In this document: in pieces, positions 34,913 through 43,482 of the stretch
Layout: every line of letters starts with the position of its first letter
Numbering within the stretch: position 1 is the stretch's first letter
From: Eubacteriales bacterium
GTDB taxonomy: Bacteria > Bacillota > Clostridia > Lachnospirales > Lachnospiraceae
Direction of reading: 5' to 3'
Assembly: GCA_030526265.1 (NCBI GenBank)
Contig: JAUNDE010000007.1
Coordinates: 7,917 to 71,916, forward strand
Length of the DNA: 64,000 bases
Notes under the pieces: model-generated
Database searches by the model: none
The model's input: the letters and a program-made list of their open reading frames with translations, nothing else
What the model was told of the DNA's origin: nothing
Made by a program: the position numbers and the translations under genes

Positions 34913-35344
34913 CTAAATTTCACTCATATTATATAACACGCGCCCAAGCATTTTCTGCAGCGCTTCCACTTCACGCTTGCTCATGCCAATCGTAAGATTC
35001 CTGTCAACCTTCCTGCGATTTGCTTCCATTCTTCTTTGAATATCGTATGCCTTCTCTGTCAGATAAACATTTTTTCTGCGTTTATCCTTTCCGTTTGGAA
35101 CGATCAAAATATATCCCTTCTCATCCAGTCTCCGCAAAATTCCTGTCACAGTAGGATTTTTCAGACTGAGTGCCTTCTCGATATCTCTCTGGTTCACTTC
35201 CTCTTTGTCACAGTGAAACAGATAATCCAGCACTTCACACTGAGATGAAGTAATTCCAATCCCCTTCAGCTGATTATTGATCTCCTTCTCATAAAGATTA
35301 TTGATCTGTTTAAACAAAAATCCTATCGGTTTTCTCTCCTGCAT
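34913..35344 (-). CDS. MarR family transcriptional regulator
   Basis: Winged-helix regulator, 143 residues, probably a dimer. The recognition helix region is NQRDIEKALSLKNPTVTGIL (about residues 52-71), followed by the wing RRLDEKGYILIVPNGKDKRRKNVYLTEKA. The usual MarR targets are adjacent efflux or stress genes, but none is directly beside it; the nearest downstream sequence is the convergent terminator. Effector and targets are unknown. Confidence 0.92.
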   Translation of the reverse strand: MQERKPIGFLFKQINNLYEKEINNQLKGIGITSSQCEVLDYLFHCDKEEVNQRDIEKALSLKNPTVTGILRRLDEKGYILIVPNGKDKRRKNVYLTEKAYDIQRRMEANRRKVDRNLTIGMSKREVEALQKMLGRVLYNMSEI

Positions 35345-35426
35345 ACGATCATCCCCTCATAACAATCCTTCTAAATCATAGTATGCTATATTTCTTTTTC
35401 AAAATCAAGCATATGTTTTATACTCT

Positions 35427-35609
35427 CTATCTTTCAGCTAACAAATCCCTGATCAAATACTGAATGAACTCTCTGCATTTCCCGCATCCAGTCCCAAATC
35501 GCAGCTGCTTCTCCACTTCTTCGTAGGAATCAGCTCCATTCTTAATAGCGTCTTCAATCATTCCATAAGTTATATTTTTGCAATTACATGCTATTTTCTC
35601 TCTTTTCAT
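35427..35609 (-). CDS. BFD-like [2Fe-2S]-binding protein
   Basis: Small 60-residue protein with the bacterioferritin-associated-ferredoxin-like fold: CNCKN near residue 8 (C-x-C) and GTGCGKCREF near residue 43 (C-x2-C), four cysteine ligands for one 2Fe-2S cluster. Probably an electron carrier. The start at 35609 has AGGAGA seven bases upstream; longer in-frame reading has no ribosome site. It lies 90 bases after the YbaK-type gene. Confidence 0.85.
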   Translation of the reverse strand: MKREKIACNCKNITYGMIEDAIKNGADSYEEVEKQLRFGTGCGKCREFIQYLIRDLLAER

Positions 35610-35699
35610 CACATTCTCCTCTTTCCAAATTGTCTGTTTTCTTATTCCGGGCATACGTACCTCGGCAGTCCTTTAGAATGTCTGCCGTATTCGATGGCT

Positions 35700-36176
35700 T
35701 CACTCGGACAATTTACAATTACACACATCAATCCATGCCTTATTTCCGGAAAGCATCTCCAGTTCTTCCGGTGTCAGCTCCACCGCACTGTTGGCGCTTC
35801 CGCAGGCAGGATACACTTTTTCGAACCGTTTCAGTGATTCATCGAGATACACATCCACACCATCCTTAATACCAAAAGGACATACTCCGCCCACATCATG
35901 GCCAATTAGATCATGAACTTCCTCTGCTGTCAGCATTTTGGCTTTCTTGTGAAAGACTTGCTTATATTTGCTGTTATTAATCTTTGTATCCCCTGCACAA
36001 ATAACAATAATCGGCTGCGCATCAACCATAAATGATAATGATTTGGCGATCCGGGCCGGCTCTGTACCTACTGCTGCCGCAGCCAGTTCAACCGTCGCAC
36101 TGGATACATCAAAGACTGCCACGCGATTATCATAACCTTTCTCTTTCAAATATTCAAAAGCCTGTTCATAAGCCAT
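35700..36176 (-). CDS. YbaK/EbsC family aminoacyl-tRNA deacylase-like protein
   Basis: Single-domain editing protein of 158 residues, expected to hydrolyse a mischarged aminoacyl-tRNA in trans. Family features: IAKSLSFMVDAQPIIVICAGDTKIN (catalytic Lys in KSL), VGGVCPFGIKDGVDVYLDESL, and YPACGSANSAVELTPEEL, which places it in the EbsC/YbaK group that includes Cys-tRNA(Pro) deacylases. The start at 36176 has GGAGG eight bases upstream. Precise tRNA specificity is not determined. Confidence 0.88.
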   Translation of the reverse strand: MAYEQAFEYLKEKGYDNRVAVFDVSSATVELAAAAVGTEPARIAKSLSFMVDAQPIIVICAGDTKINNSKYKQVFHKKAKMLTAEEVHDLIGHDVGGVCPFGIKDGVDVYLDESLKRFEKVYPACGSANSAVELTPEELEMLSGNKAWIDVCNCKLSE

Positions 36177-36229
36177 ATCTGCTTCCTCCTCTGGTTTCAA
36201 AATGCATTTAACTTATTTATAACACTAAT

Positions 36230-36254
36230 CAAAAATCCCGGTCAATGCCGGGAT
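36230..36254 (-). terminator. Intrinsic terminator after glycerate kinase
   Basis: Minus strand: ATCCCGG, 6-base loop, CCGGGAT (36254-36235), followed by TTTTTG. It marks the 3' end of the ycj-type cluster, eight bases after the kinase stop. Confidence 0.9.
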
Positions 36255-36261
36255 CTTCTCT

Positions 36262-37374
36262 TTATTCAAATATTGATTTTGCTGCCTTATACAGATTCTC
36301 TTTTGCATGTGCCATCGCATCCTGAATATCTACCGTTTCATCCACGCATGCCTTCATCTTCGTGACGCCGGCATCGTACAGCGCATCAATCCCGCTGCCC
36401 AGACATCCCGATACTACGTAGAGTGGCTTTCCTGCTTTCTTGCATCTCTTCGCAATACCTGCAACAACTTTTCCATTTAATGTCTGACGGTCTGTCTTTC
36501 CCTCTCCGGATACTACAAGATCCGCATGTTCCAACAGATGATCAAATCCCGTGAGATCAAGCAACACATCTATGCCGGATCTCATCTGTGCTTTCAGAAA
36601 GACATACAATGCAGCGCCGAGTCCGCCGGCCGCACCAAGCCCTTCCACTTCCGAAATATCCTCTCCGGAATACCTGCACAGAAGCTCCTGATAATGAGCC
36701 ATTCCCTGCTCAAGTTCATTCCCAATCTTTCCGACAGCGCCCTTCTGAGGTCCAAACACACGCGTTGCACCATTCGGCCCACAGAGCGGATTCTTCACAT
36801 CACACATGACTGTGAATGCACAGTCTGATAGCTCCGGCATAACACCCGAATCGTCAATCGTCACAATACGATCAAGATCCTTTCCATATCCCTCAAGTTC
36901 TTTTCCTTCACAGTCAAGAAAACGATAGCCAAGCGCCGTCATCGCTCCGATACCACCATCATTCGTGGCACTGCCGCCAATTCCAACATAAATATTTCTC
37001 GCACCATCTTGAATCGCAGCTTTCATCAGCTCTCCGGTACCTTTTGTCGTTGCATACAGGGGATTTCTCTTCTCAACCGGAACAATTGGAAGACCGGATG
37101 CCTCAGCCATCTCAATCACAGCCTCATCCCCGCGGATCAGATAATGTGCCCTTACAGGTTCTCCTATCGGCCCGGTCACACAAAGTTCTCTACACTCGTA
37201 TCCGGAAGTCCCGCTCTGCACAGCTGCAAGCGTTCCTTCTCCTCCATCGGCAATCAGGATCATATGGTATTCACCTTCTCCGTATACGTCCCCTGCCGCC
37301 TGCATCATGATTTCGTTTGCTTCTTTCGATGTCAGACTCCCCTTAAAAGAATCTGCTGCAAAAATAATATTCAT
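36262..37374 (-). CDS. glxK: Glycerate kinase (GarK/GlxK family)
   Basis: Phosphorylates D-glycerate for entry into glycolysis; 370 residues, the normal family length. Motifs: MNIIFAADSFKGSLTSKEAN at the start, ADGGEGTLAAV, IYVGIGGSATNDGGIGAMTALGYRF, and VSGEGKTDRQTLNGKVVAGIA near the C-terminus. In E. coli GarK the product is 2-phosphoglycerate. The ATG at 37374 is preferred, because the ORF runs 86 codons further upstream through a foreign-looking segment and the pgmB terminator. It is the last gene of the ycj-type cluster and fits the glycerate released by YcjM-type phosphorolysis. Confidence 0.93.
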   Translation of the reverse strand: MNIIFAADSFKGSLTSKEANEIMMQAAGDVYGEGEYHMILIADGGEGTLAAVQSGTSGYECRELCVTGPIGEPVRAHYLIRGDEAVIEMAEASGLPIVPVEKRNPLYATTKGTGELMKAAIQDGARNIYVGIGGSATNDGGIGAMTALGYRFLDCEGKELEGYGKDLDRIVTIDDSGVMPELSDCAFTVMCDVKNPLCGPNGATRVFGPQKGAVGKIGNELEQGMAHYQELLCRYSGEDISEVEGLGAAGGLGAALYVFLKAQMRSGIDVLLDLTGFDHLLEHADLVVSGEGKTDRQTLNGKVVAGIAKRCKKAGKPLYVVSGCLGSGIDALYDAGVTKMKACVDETVDIQDAMAHAKENLYKAAKSIFE

Positions 37375-37632
37375 ATCCTGCTCTCCATTTATCTGAATCC
37401 ATTCACATTTCACATGGCTTCCATTCAGAGTTCCTATGCCAATTCCGCCATGCCGATATGTCATTGGTTCGTCATCTTCTATTTCCAATACAATTCCACA
37501 AAATACTGCTTTTAGTTTATCCTTTTTCGCCGCTATTGTCACCTGATATTTTTCACCATTTTTCCACCCGAAACAAGAATATCCATTACACCAAAATTCC
37601 CCGGCCCATGAACAGACAGGCCGGGGAATCAC
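37375..37632 (-). pseudogene. Orphan C-terminal module in frame with glycerate kinase
   Basis: An open frame of 86 codons ahead of the kinase start, joined to it without a stop. It reads like the end of a concanavalin-like beta-sandwich domain: SCFGWKNGEKYQVTI, KAVFCGIVLEIEDDEP and HGGIGIGTLNGSHVKCEWI. Such a tail is found on large secreted or ADP-ribosylglycohydrolase-type proteins in related bacteria (from memory). The rest of the donor gene is missing and the frame's 5' end passes through a perfect terminator, so expression as a fusion is unlikely. Probably a gene remnant left by a deletion between pgmB and the kinase gene. Confidence 0.55.
37593..37628 (-). terminator. Intrinsic terminator after pgmB
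   Basis: Minus strand: TTCCCCGGCC, 12-base loop, GGCCGGGGAA (perfect 10-base GC-rich stem), then TTTT. It starts nine bases after the pgmB stop and separates the main cluster from glycerate kinase. It may reduce but not abolish kinase expression. Confidence 0.88.
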
Positions 37633-37636
37633 CGCT

Positions 37637-38269
37637 TTAAATTTTTAACAGATCTGCAATTCTATTGATTGGATATGTAACAGCTTCGTGTTCTGCCGCT
37701 TCTCCAATACCTGCACTTTCGAACCCTCCTGCAACCGCAGCATCAATTCCGGCACGTGCATCTTCCACAACAAGACACTCCTCCGGCTTCATGCCAAGAA
37801 AATCTGCTGCCATAAGGAACACCTCGGGATGAGGCTTTGAATGTGTAATATTTGTTCCGTCACTGATCGCATCAAAGTAATCAGAAAGACCGAGACGGGA
37901 CAAGATTAGTCTCGTATTTTTACTTGATGATCCGATCGCCAGCTTCAGACCTCTTTCTCTGAGTTCATCCAGTGTATTCTTCACTTCATCAGACAGATCA
38001 TCCGGTGACATCTGGTTCAGAAGTTCCTTATAGATATTATTTTTCTTCTCCGCAAGTGCTTTTTTTTCTTCCTCTGTATAAGCCTTTTCACTGCGTTCCA
38101 GTATAATTTCCAGACTCGCCATTCTGCTCACGCCGCGAAGTCTGTTGTTTATAATTTCATCAAAATAAATATTTTCTGCATCCGCCATCACTTTCCATGC
38201 CTGATAATGGTATTTGTCTGTGAAGCAGATGACTCCATCCAAATCAAATATTACTCCGTTTTGCTTCAT
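37637..38269 (-). CDS. pgmB: Beta-phosphoglucomutase (YcjU type)
   Basis: HAD-superfamily enzyme of 210 residues converting beta-glucose-1-phosphate to glucose-6-phosphate. Motifs: VIFDLDGVICFTDKYHY (nucleophile Asp and acid/base Asp), GSSSKNTRLIL (motif II), HSKPHPEVFLMAA (motif III Lys) and CLVVEDARAGIDAAVAGG (motif IV). It follows the GH65 phosphorylase by 17 bases, the expected partner since inverting GH65 enzymes release beta-glucose-1-phosphate. It occupies the ycjU position of the E. coli cluster. Confidence 0.95.
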   Translation of the reverse strand: MKQNGVIFDLDGVICFTDKYHYQAWKVMADAENIYFDEIINNRLRGVSRMASLEIILERSEKAYTEEEKKALAEKKNNIYKELLNQMSPDDLSDEVKNTLDELRERGLKLAIGSSSKNTRLILSRLGLSDYFDAISDGTNITHSKPHPEVFLMAADFLGMKPEECLVVEDARAGIDAAVAGGFESAGIGEAAEHEAVTYPINRIADLLKI

Positions 38270-38286
38270 GATTATCCTTTTCTCTT

Positions 38287-40527
38287 TTATCCTGCTTTTT
38301 CTTCTTTCACATGCATCGGTATCATCTCAACATCTTTATCTGTAATTTTTACTCGATAATATTCGCCTTTTATACAGATACAGAAACAGATGCTTTTCCA
38401 TGCATCCGGCAAATGCGGATGGATCTCCACACCTTCCTCTGATACATTTACTCCGGCATATCCCTGAATAATACAGTTCCATATACCACCAAGCGAAGCC
38501 GAGTGAAGACCATCCGTCGAATCGTACGGATTGTCCACGAGGTCAACTTCCAGTGCTTTTTCAAAAAATTCCAGACTGAGATCCAGTGCTCCGATATTGG
38601 CACATGCCTGAGCATGGGCACAGTAGCTTAAAGAAGAGTCATGAAGTGTGCGTTTCTCATAATAAACTACATTCTTCTTTATGGTCTCTTCATCAAACAA
38701 ATGTGGGAACAGATTCAAAAGCATAACAAGATCCGCCTGTTTCAGTGCCTTCATATCAACTACCTCGTCACGGCTGTATTTCAGGAGGATTGCCTGCTTA
38801 ATCTGTGATTTTTTAAATTCTTCGATATTTGGAACTTCTGGCTTACTGAGTATCGTGTCATCCTGAGGAATGATTCCGTCTTCGTCTGGCTGCGGAAGAT
38901 ATATCTTCTCAATGAACTGTTCAAATCTTCCCATCCAGCGGTCAAGATCCAGTTTCCGATTCAGCGTCTGATATTCTTTGCAGGACTCATTCTTCATTTT
39001 ACGAAGCTTTTTATATGTATTTTCGATCACATACTTCGCCATGTAATTTGTGTAGGCATTATTATCAATATGCTCACTGTATTCATCCGGTCCGATGATA
39101 TCCAAAATCTCCAGACGTCCGTTTTTCTCCACTGCTCTGGATGACCAGAATTTTGAAATCTCGATCAGCATCTCCAGTCCGTATTTCATCATAAAATCCA
39201 TGTCGCCCGTCATCTGTTCATATTTCAGGATTGCGTATGCAATATCAGCCGATACATGGTGCTCCTTTCGTCCTGACCAGACCGGATTGGCCTTCCCCGT
39301 GTGGATATTAAGCGCTGCAAACAGTGGTGTTTCCTCACGTCCGTCAGCCGCACTCTCCCATGGATACATCGCACCCTCGTATCCATATTCTTTTGCCTTC
39401 TCCCGTGCTCCTTCCAGTCCATGGTACCTGTAAAGCAGCAGATCTCTGGCAATCTCCGGATTTGTATAACAGTAAAATGGAAGCATATATATTTCTGTAT
39501 CCCAGAATACATGCCCTTTATACCCTTCGCCGGATAATCCCTTTGCTCCGATACTTGACTTACTTGTGCCGACCGGAGTCATTCCATACAGCTGAAGAAG
39601 TGCATATTTGACCGCGGCCCTGTCCTCGAGAGAAATTCCGTCGATCTCAATATCCGCACATTCCCAGAATTTCTCTGCGGCATCTGCGTGCAATGCAAGA
39701 TGACTCTCGTAGGATCCTCCCGAAAGCCGCCTGATCGAATCGGTCTTATCCGGCTCACTTAAGCGCTCTCTGTCCTCAACGGTATAGACGAGAACCGTCT
39801 TCTGAATCACGAGTTTCTCACCCTTTGAAACAGTTCCTGCTATATTACGGTAAATACTTCTTCTCTCAAGTCCAAAGTTTTCATCTGTGATCGTCCCCGA
39901 AAGAACATTCACATCTTCATAGATATCTACCTTGGTATAATCCGTAATACCGATAAAATGCATATAACGCTTATCGTAAACTTTACACTCTGTCTCTCTG
40001 AAATGAGAGGCACCACTGTTCGTGATCTGCCCGTTGATCCCTGCTTTTATCTTCACACATTCAACATCTCTGTTTACCGGCGTGATCTCTATCTGCTGAC
40101 AAAACATATGCCGGTTGTGAAAAGAGGCAAAACGTCTTGTCTTAATCTCAAGCTCCAGTCCATTTTCAAGTTCCAGATGACAGCTCATCATCACTTCTGC
40201 AGTCTTCAGATTATATCTTCTTTCATAACAGGATACGTTCCCGGTATCCAGACTGAGAATCTGTCCGTCTATGATCACCTCACACGGGATCACATCCGGA
40301 CAGTTCACAAGTTCAGTCACCTCTTTCGGAGATGATTTCGAAAACACACCCGCAACAAACATTCCCGGTTTATCCTTCAGCCCACGGAATTCCTGAGTCG
40401 CTCGAATTCCCATATATCCATTTTCAGTTGTAAATACCGATTCTGTCTTATTCAGATAACGCCAGTCATATTTCGGCTCAACAAGCCAGAATCCTGACTT
40501 ATCTTCTATCGCTTTGTAATAATACAT
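38287..40527 (-). CDS. ycjT: Glycoside hydrolase family 65 phosphorylase (YcjT/kojibiose phosphorylase type)
   Basis: Inverting disaccharide phosphorylase of 746 residues. An N-terminal beta-sandwich (YLNKTESVFTTENGYMGIRA) is followed by an (alpha/alpha)6 barrel. There, WDTEIYMLPFY and the general acid Glu in DIIGPDEYSEHIDNNAYTNY (about residue 475) are seen, then the phosphate-binding region RTLHDSSLSYCAHAQ and DSTDGLHSASLGGIWNC. Maltose, trehalose, nigerose and kojibiose phosphorylases share this layout. Kojibiose (alpha-1,2) is favoured only by synteny with E. coli ycjT. It releases beta-glucose-1-phosphate for the adjacent pgmB. It lies nine bases after ycjS. Confidence 0.92.
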   Translation of the reverse strand: MYYYKAIEDKSGFWLVEPKYDWRYLNKTESVFTTENGYMGIRATQEFRGLKDKPGMFVAGVFSKSSPKEVTELVNCPDVIPCEVIIDGQILSLDTGNVSCYERRYNLKTAEVMMSCHLELENGLELEIKTRRFASFHNRHMFCQQIEITPVNRDVECVKIKAGINGQITNSGASHFRETECKVYDKRYMHFIGITDYTKVDIYEDVNVLSGTITDENFGLERRSIYRNIAGTVSKGEKLVIQKTVLVYTVEDRERLSEPDKTDSIRRLSGGSYESHLALHADAAEKFWECADIEIDGISLEDRAAVKYALLQLYGMTPVGTSKSSIGAKGLSGEGYKGHVFWDTEIYMLPFYCYTNPEIARDLLLYRYHGLEGAREKAKEYGYEGAMYPWESAADGREETPLFAALNIHTGKANPVWSGRKEHHVSADIAYAILKYEQMTGDMDFMMKYGLEMLIEISKFWSSRAVEKNGRLEILDIIGPDEYSEHIDNNAYTNYMAKYVIENTYKKLRKMKNESCKEYQTLNRKLDLDRWMGRFEQFIEKIYLPQPDEDGIIPQDDTILSKPEVPNIEEFKKSQIKQAILLKYSRDEVVDMKALKQADLVMLLNLFPHLFDEETIKKNVVYYEKRTLHDSSLSYCAHAQACANIGALDLSLEFFEKALEVDLVDNPYDSTDGLHSASLGGIWNCIIQGYAGVNVSEEGVEIHPHLPDAWKSICFCICIKGEYYRVKITDKDVEMIPMHVKEEKAG

Positions 40528-40536
40528 TTTCTTACC

Positions 40537-41577
40537 CTAATCGATGATTTCTGGTCGATTGCTTTCTGCTGATTTATATAATACCTCTATGATTCGCTGT
40601 ACATAAGCCCCCTGCTTTGCAGTCACAAGAACAGCTTCCTGTCCGAGACAGGCTTTTGCAAAATTTGTAATCGCATCGATGTGAAGATCTCCATCCTCAA
40701 CAAACGGATATGCCTGATTTGCAAAATCTCCCTCTGATGCACTGTATGTCTCAAGCGGGAACAGTGAGCCTCCCAGCTTATCGCCAAAGATGTCAACTGC
40801 CCGGATATCTTTTTCCTTCATGTTCAGCGCGAAGGACGTCTCCAGCTCAAGGCATCGTCCATCTTTAAAATAAATCATTCCGAACAGCCCGTCCTCAACG
40901 GTGTATCTCTCCGGATTCCAGTCTCCCATCAAGCCATGCGACTGCACTGTTCCGATTCTGTTTGACATTGACGCTGATACATAGGAAATCTCAGGATAGT
41001 CAAAGAGATAGCAGGCCAGATCCAGCATATGTGCGCCGATATCGATCAGAGGACCACCGCCCTGCATCGCCTTATTTATAAAATTCCCCCAGCCAGGCAC
41101 ACCTGCCCTTCTGAGCCATTTTGCACGCGCAAAATAAATCTGACCGAATTTTCCTTTCTCGATCATTTCTTTCATGAGCGCAACATTTTTTCCATGTCGG
41201 AAATGGAAGTCATAAGTGAGGATCAGTCCTTTTTCTTCTGCGACATCAGCCATCTCATTTGCCTCTTTGTAAGAAATTGCCGGCGGCTTTTCACACATCA
41301 CATTACATCCTGCATGCAATGCATCCATTACGATCGGGTAATGAAATTTGTTCGGAACACAAATGCTCACCGCATCCGGTTTACACTTCTCAAGCAATTC
41401 CAAATGAGACTGTGTTGCAAATGTAATCCCGAATTCGTCCGCCAGCCTTTCTGCCGACTCTATATTTCTATCACTCACACCGACGATTTCTACCTCTTCC
41501 ATAGAGCGGTAGGATGGGATATGTGATACTCTCGCTATCTGTCCTGCACCAATCAGTGCAACGCGCAATTTATTCAT
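40537..41577 (-). CDS. ycjS: Gfo/Idh/MocA oxidoreductase (YcjS type, 3-dehydrogenase of glucosides)
   Basis: NAD(H)-dependent oxidoreductase of 346 residues. Rossmann motif VALIGAGQIARVSHI at residues 5-19, the catalytic-lysine motif CNVMCEKPPA near 95, and a C-terminal substrate domain with GGGPLIDIGAHMLDLACYL and EDGLFGMIYF. Segments such as GVPGWGNFINK match E. coli YcjS as I remember it. There it oxidises D-glucosides at C3 to the 3-keto form. It forms a three-enzyme set with ycjR and ycjQ. It lies 15 bases after ycjR. Confidence 0.9.
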   Translation of the reverse strand: MNKLRVALIGAGQIARVSHIPSYRSMEEVEIVGVSDRNIESAERLADEFGITFATQSHLELLEKCKPDAVSICVPNKFHYPIVMDALHAGCNVMCEKPPAISYKEANEMADVAEEKGLILTYDFHFRHGKNVALMKEMIEKGKFGQIYFARAKWLRRAGVPGWGNFINKAMQGGGPLIDIGAHMLDLACYLFDYPEISYVSASMSNRIGTVQSHGLMGDWNPERYTVEDGLFGMIYFKDGRCLELETSFALNMKEKDIRAVDIFGDKLGGSLFPLETYSASEGDFANQAYPFVEDGDLHIDAITNFAKACLGQEAVLVTAKQGAYVQRIIEVLYKSAESNRPEIID

Positions 41578-41592
41578 ACTATCTCCTCCAAA

Positions 41593-42381
41593 TCAAATGA
41601 ACTGGTTCATATATGCGATGCCTTCTTTTACAGCCTGAAGTTCATCACCGCGAAGTCTTCCTTCATTGATCACTGGTCCTGTATATCCAATGTCTTCCAA
41701 AGTCTTCAGATGACGCTTGAAATCAATGGATCCTGTCCCAGGCTGTAATCTGTGATTCTCTGCGACATGAATATGTCCGATATAATCCTTAAACTCCACT
41801 AACGCCTTTGAAATATCATCTTCCATTGTATTCATATGATAAAAATCAGCCGTAATCTTCACATTCGTAAATTTTCCTGCATCAATGATCGCAGCTGCGT
41901 CTGCAAGTGTATTGATCATATGATCCTGATAATAATTCAATGGTTCAAGGTAGATGTATACTCCGTATTCTCTTGCAACCGGATCAAGCTTCCCAAGAGA
42001 ATCAAGAATCACCTTCACATCCTCTTCATGACTTCTTGGCGGAACCATAGGCGGAAGACGGAAGGTGAACATCCCCCAGGCAGCCGGTACAACGACACCC
42101 GTTCCTCCAACTTCCTTGATACAGCGAAGGATCTCTTTCAGATCTTCAATTCCATCCTGACGTTTTTTCTCGTCAAAATCACCGATCCATCCACGATAGC
42201 CTCCACACGCTGTTGTAACCGGAAGTCCTGTCTCTTCCACAGCTTTTTTCACTTCATCAACGTGTTCTACCAACGCTTTTCCATCGATTTCAAATGCTTT
42301 AAACCCCAGTTCTTTTAAGAATCTGAATTTTTCTGTAAAGTCAGCCGGGAAAAAAGCTCTATCCTGTGTTCCGTAATACAT
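41593..42381 (-). CDS. ycjR: Sugar epimerase, TIM barrel (YcjR type, 3-keto-glucoside C4 epimerase)
   Basis: Xylose-isomerase-like TIM barrel of 262 residues. The metal-binding acidic and histidine residues are seen in IYLEPLNYYQDHM (Glu), TADFYHMN (Asp), GHIHVAENHR (His) and VINEGRLRG (Glu). Long stretches (PVTTACGGYRGWIGDF, VVPAAWGMFTFRLPPM) match E. coli YcjR as I recall it. That enzyme epimerises 3-keto-D-gulosides and 3-keto-D-glucosides at C4. It lies 11 bases after ycjQ and 15 before ycjS. Confidence 0.92.
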   Translation of the reverse strand: MYYGTQDRAFFPADFTEKFRFLKELGFKAFEIDGKALVEHVDEVKKAVEETGLPVTTACGGYRGWIGDFDEKKRQDGIEDLKEILRCIKEVGGTGVVVPAAWGMFTFRLPPMVPPRSHEEDVKVILDSLGKLDPVAREYGVYIYLEPLNYYQDHMINTLADAAAIIDAGKFTNVKITADFYHMNTMEDDISKALVEFKDYIGHIHVAENHRLQPGTGSIDFKRHLKTLEDIGYTGPVINEGRLRGDELQAVKEGIAYMNQFI

Positions 42382-42392
42382 ACGTAAGCCTC

Positions 42393-43451
42393 CTATTTGT
42401 CAAATGTAATTCCAAGTTTAATACTTGATGCTGGTTCACGATCCACATACTTCATAAAACCTTCTGCTGCATCCTCAAATGGAATAACCGGATCAATGAT
42501 GTCCTCACAGTCAAGATAACCATTCATCAGCATTTCCCATACAACGTCTTCAATTCGTTTTCTTGTCCATCTCGGGTATTCCGGAAGCGGTTCAGAACAC
42601 GCTCTTGAGAAGACGATTTTTCCCTGATTAAAGTGTCCTTCCTGACCAAGCCAGAGTCCTGCCGGGAATGGCTTTGCAAATGCTACATACGCGATCGTTC
42701 CGTTGTAGGCCAGTCCCTTGATCGCTGCCTGAAGCGCGTGTACGTTACCGCTTGTCTCGATAATGGCATCTGCACCCATCTTGTCTGTAAGTCTCTTTAT
42801 TTCAAGCCCTGCATCGCAGGCTGTGTTGTCCAATACATAATGCGCTCCTGATTTCTTTGCTACGATTCTGCGCTTTTCAATCGGGTCGATTCCGATAACC
42901 GTGGAAGCGCCCAGTTTCACAGCAATTTGAAGCGCGATCATACCAATTGCTCCCAGGCCGATAACAACCACGTTATCACCCGGGCGCACATTGGCATCTC
43001 TCACTCCGCAAAGTGCAAACTGCGCAGGATCATAACATACTGCATTTTTTGCACTTGCATCTTTACTCATCTTACGCAGCTTGTAATTGTCAACTGCGTT
43101 TACGATCTGTGTTTCTTTGATAGGTCCGTATGAGCAGACGCGGTCACCAACTGCATACTCTGTAACAGCAGAACCGATCTCTGTAATTGTTCCAACAAAC
43201 ATATTGCCTAATGGGAGTTCACCAAACTCAATGCCCCTTGGTTCATCTGCATCTCTGTCCATAAATACGCGCCACTCCTCGTCAAACTTCCCATCGATAA
43301 ATGGGCTGACACCGCGAAAATCCGCAAGTTCTGTTCCATGCTTCGGAGCAGCAAACTCTACCTTGATCTTCGCTTCATTTTCTTTGATTTCTCTGTCTTC
43401 ATAATCCATAAATTCTGCCACCTGTGGTGCAGTTGCTACCAGTTTTTTCAT
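42393..43451 (-). CDS. ycjQ: Zinc-type medium-chain dehydrogenase (YcjQ type, guloside 3-dehydrogenase)
   Basis: Medium-chain dehydrogenase of 352 residues. The N-terminal substrate domain holds FAAPKHGTELADFRGVSPFI, a block also present in E. coli YcjQ. The NAD domain has VVVIGLGAIGMIALQIA near residue 165. The end region CSEPLPEYPRWTRKRIED is likewise shared. In E. coli YcjQ converts D-gulosides to 3-keto-gulosides and back. With YcjR and YcjS the set turns gulosides into glucosides. Confidence 0.92.
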   Translation of the reverse strand: MKKLVATAPQVAEFMDYEDREIKENEAKIKVEFAAPKHGTELADFRGVSPFIDGKFDEEWRVFMDRDADEPRGIEFGELPLGNMFVGTITEIGSAVTEYAVGDRVCSYGPIKETQIVNAVDNYKLRKMSKDASAKNAVCYDPAQFALCGVRDANVRPGDNVVVIGLGAIGMIALQIAVKLGASTVIGIDPIEKRRIVAKKSGAHYVLDNTACDAGLEIKRLTDKMGADAIIETSGNVHALQAAIKGLAYNGTIAYVAFAKPFPAGLWLGQEGHFNQGKIVFSRACSEPLPEYPRWTRKRIEDVVWEMLMNGYLDCEDIIDPVIPFEDAAEGFMKYVDREPASSIKLGITFDK

Positions 43452-43482
43452 TTCTCATACCACCTTTATGTTCAAATTATTA

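Noticed and set aside
37009..37515. 168-codon plus-strand ORF opposite the glycerate kinase start and the orphan tail
   Set aside because: No ribosome site or motif; it overlaps conserved kinase sequence on the other strand.
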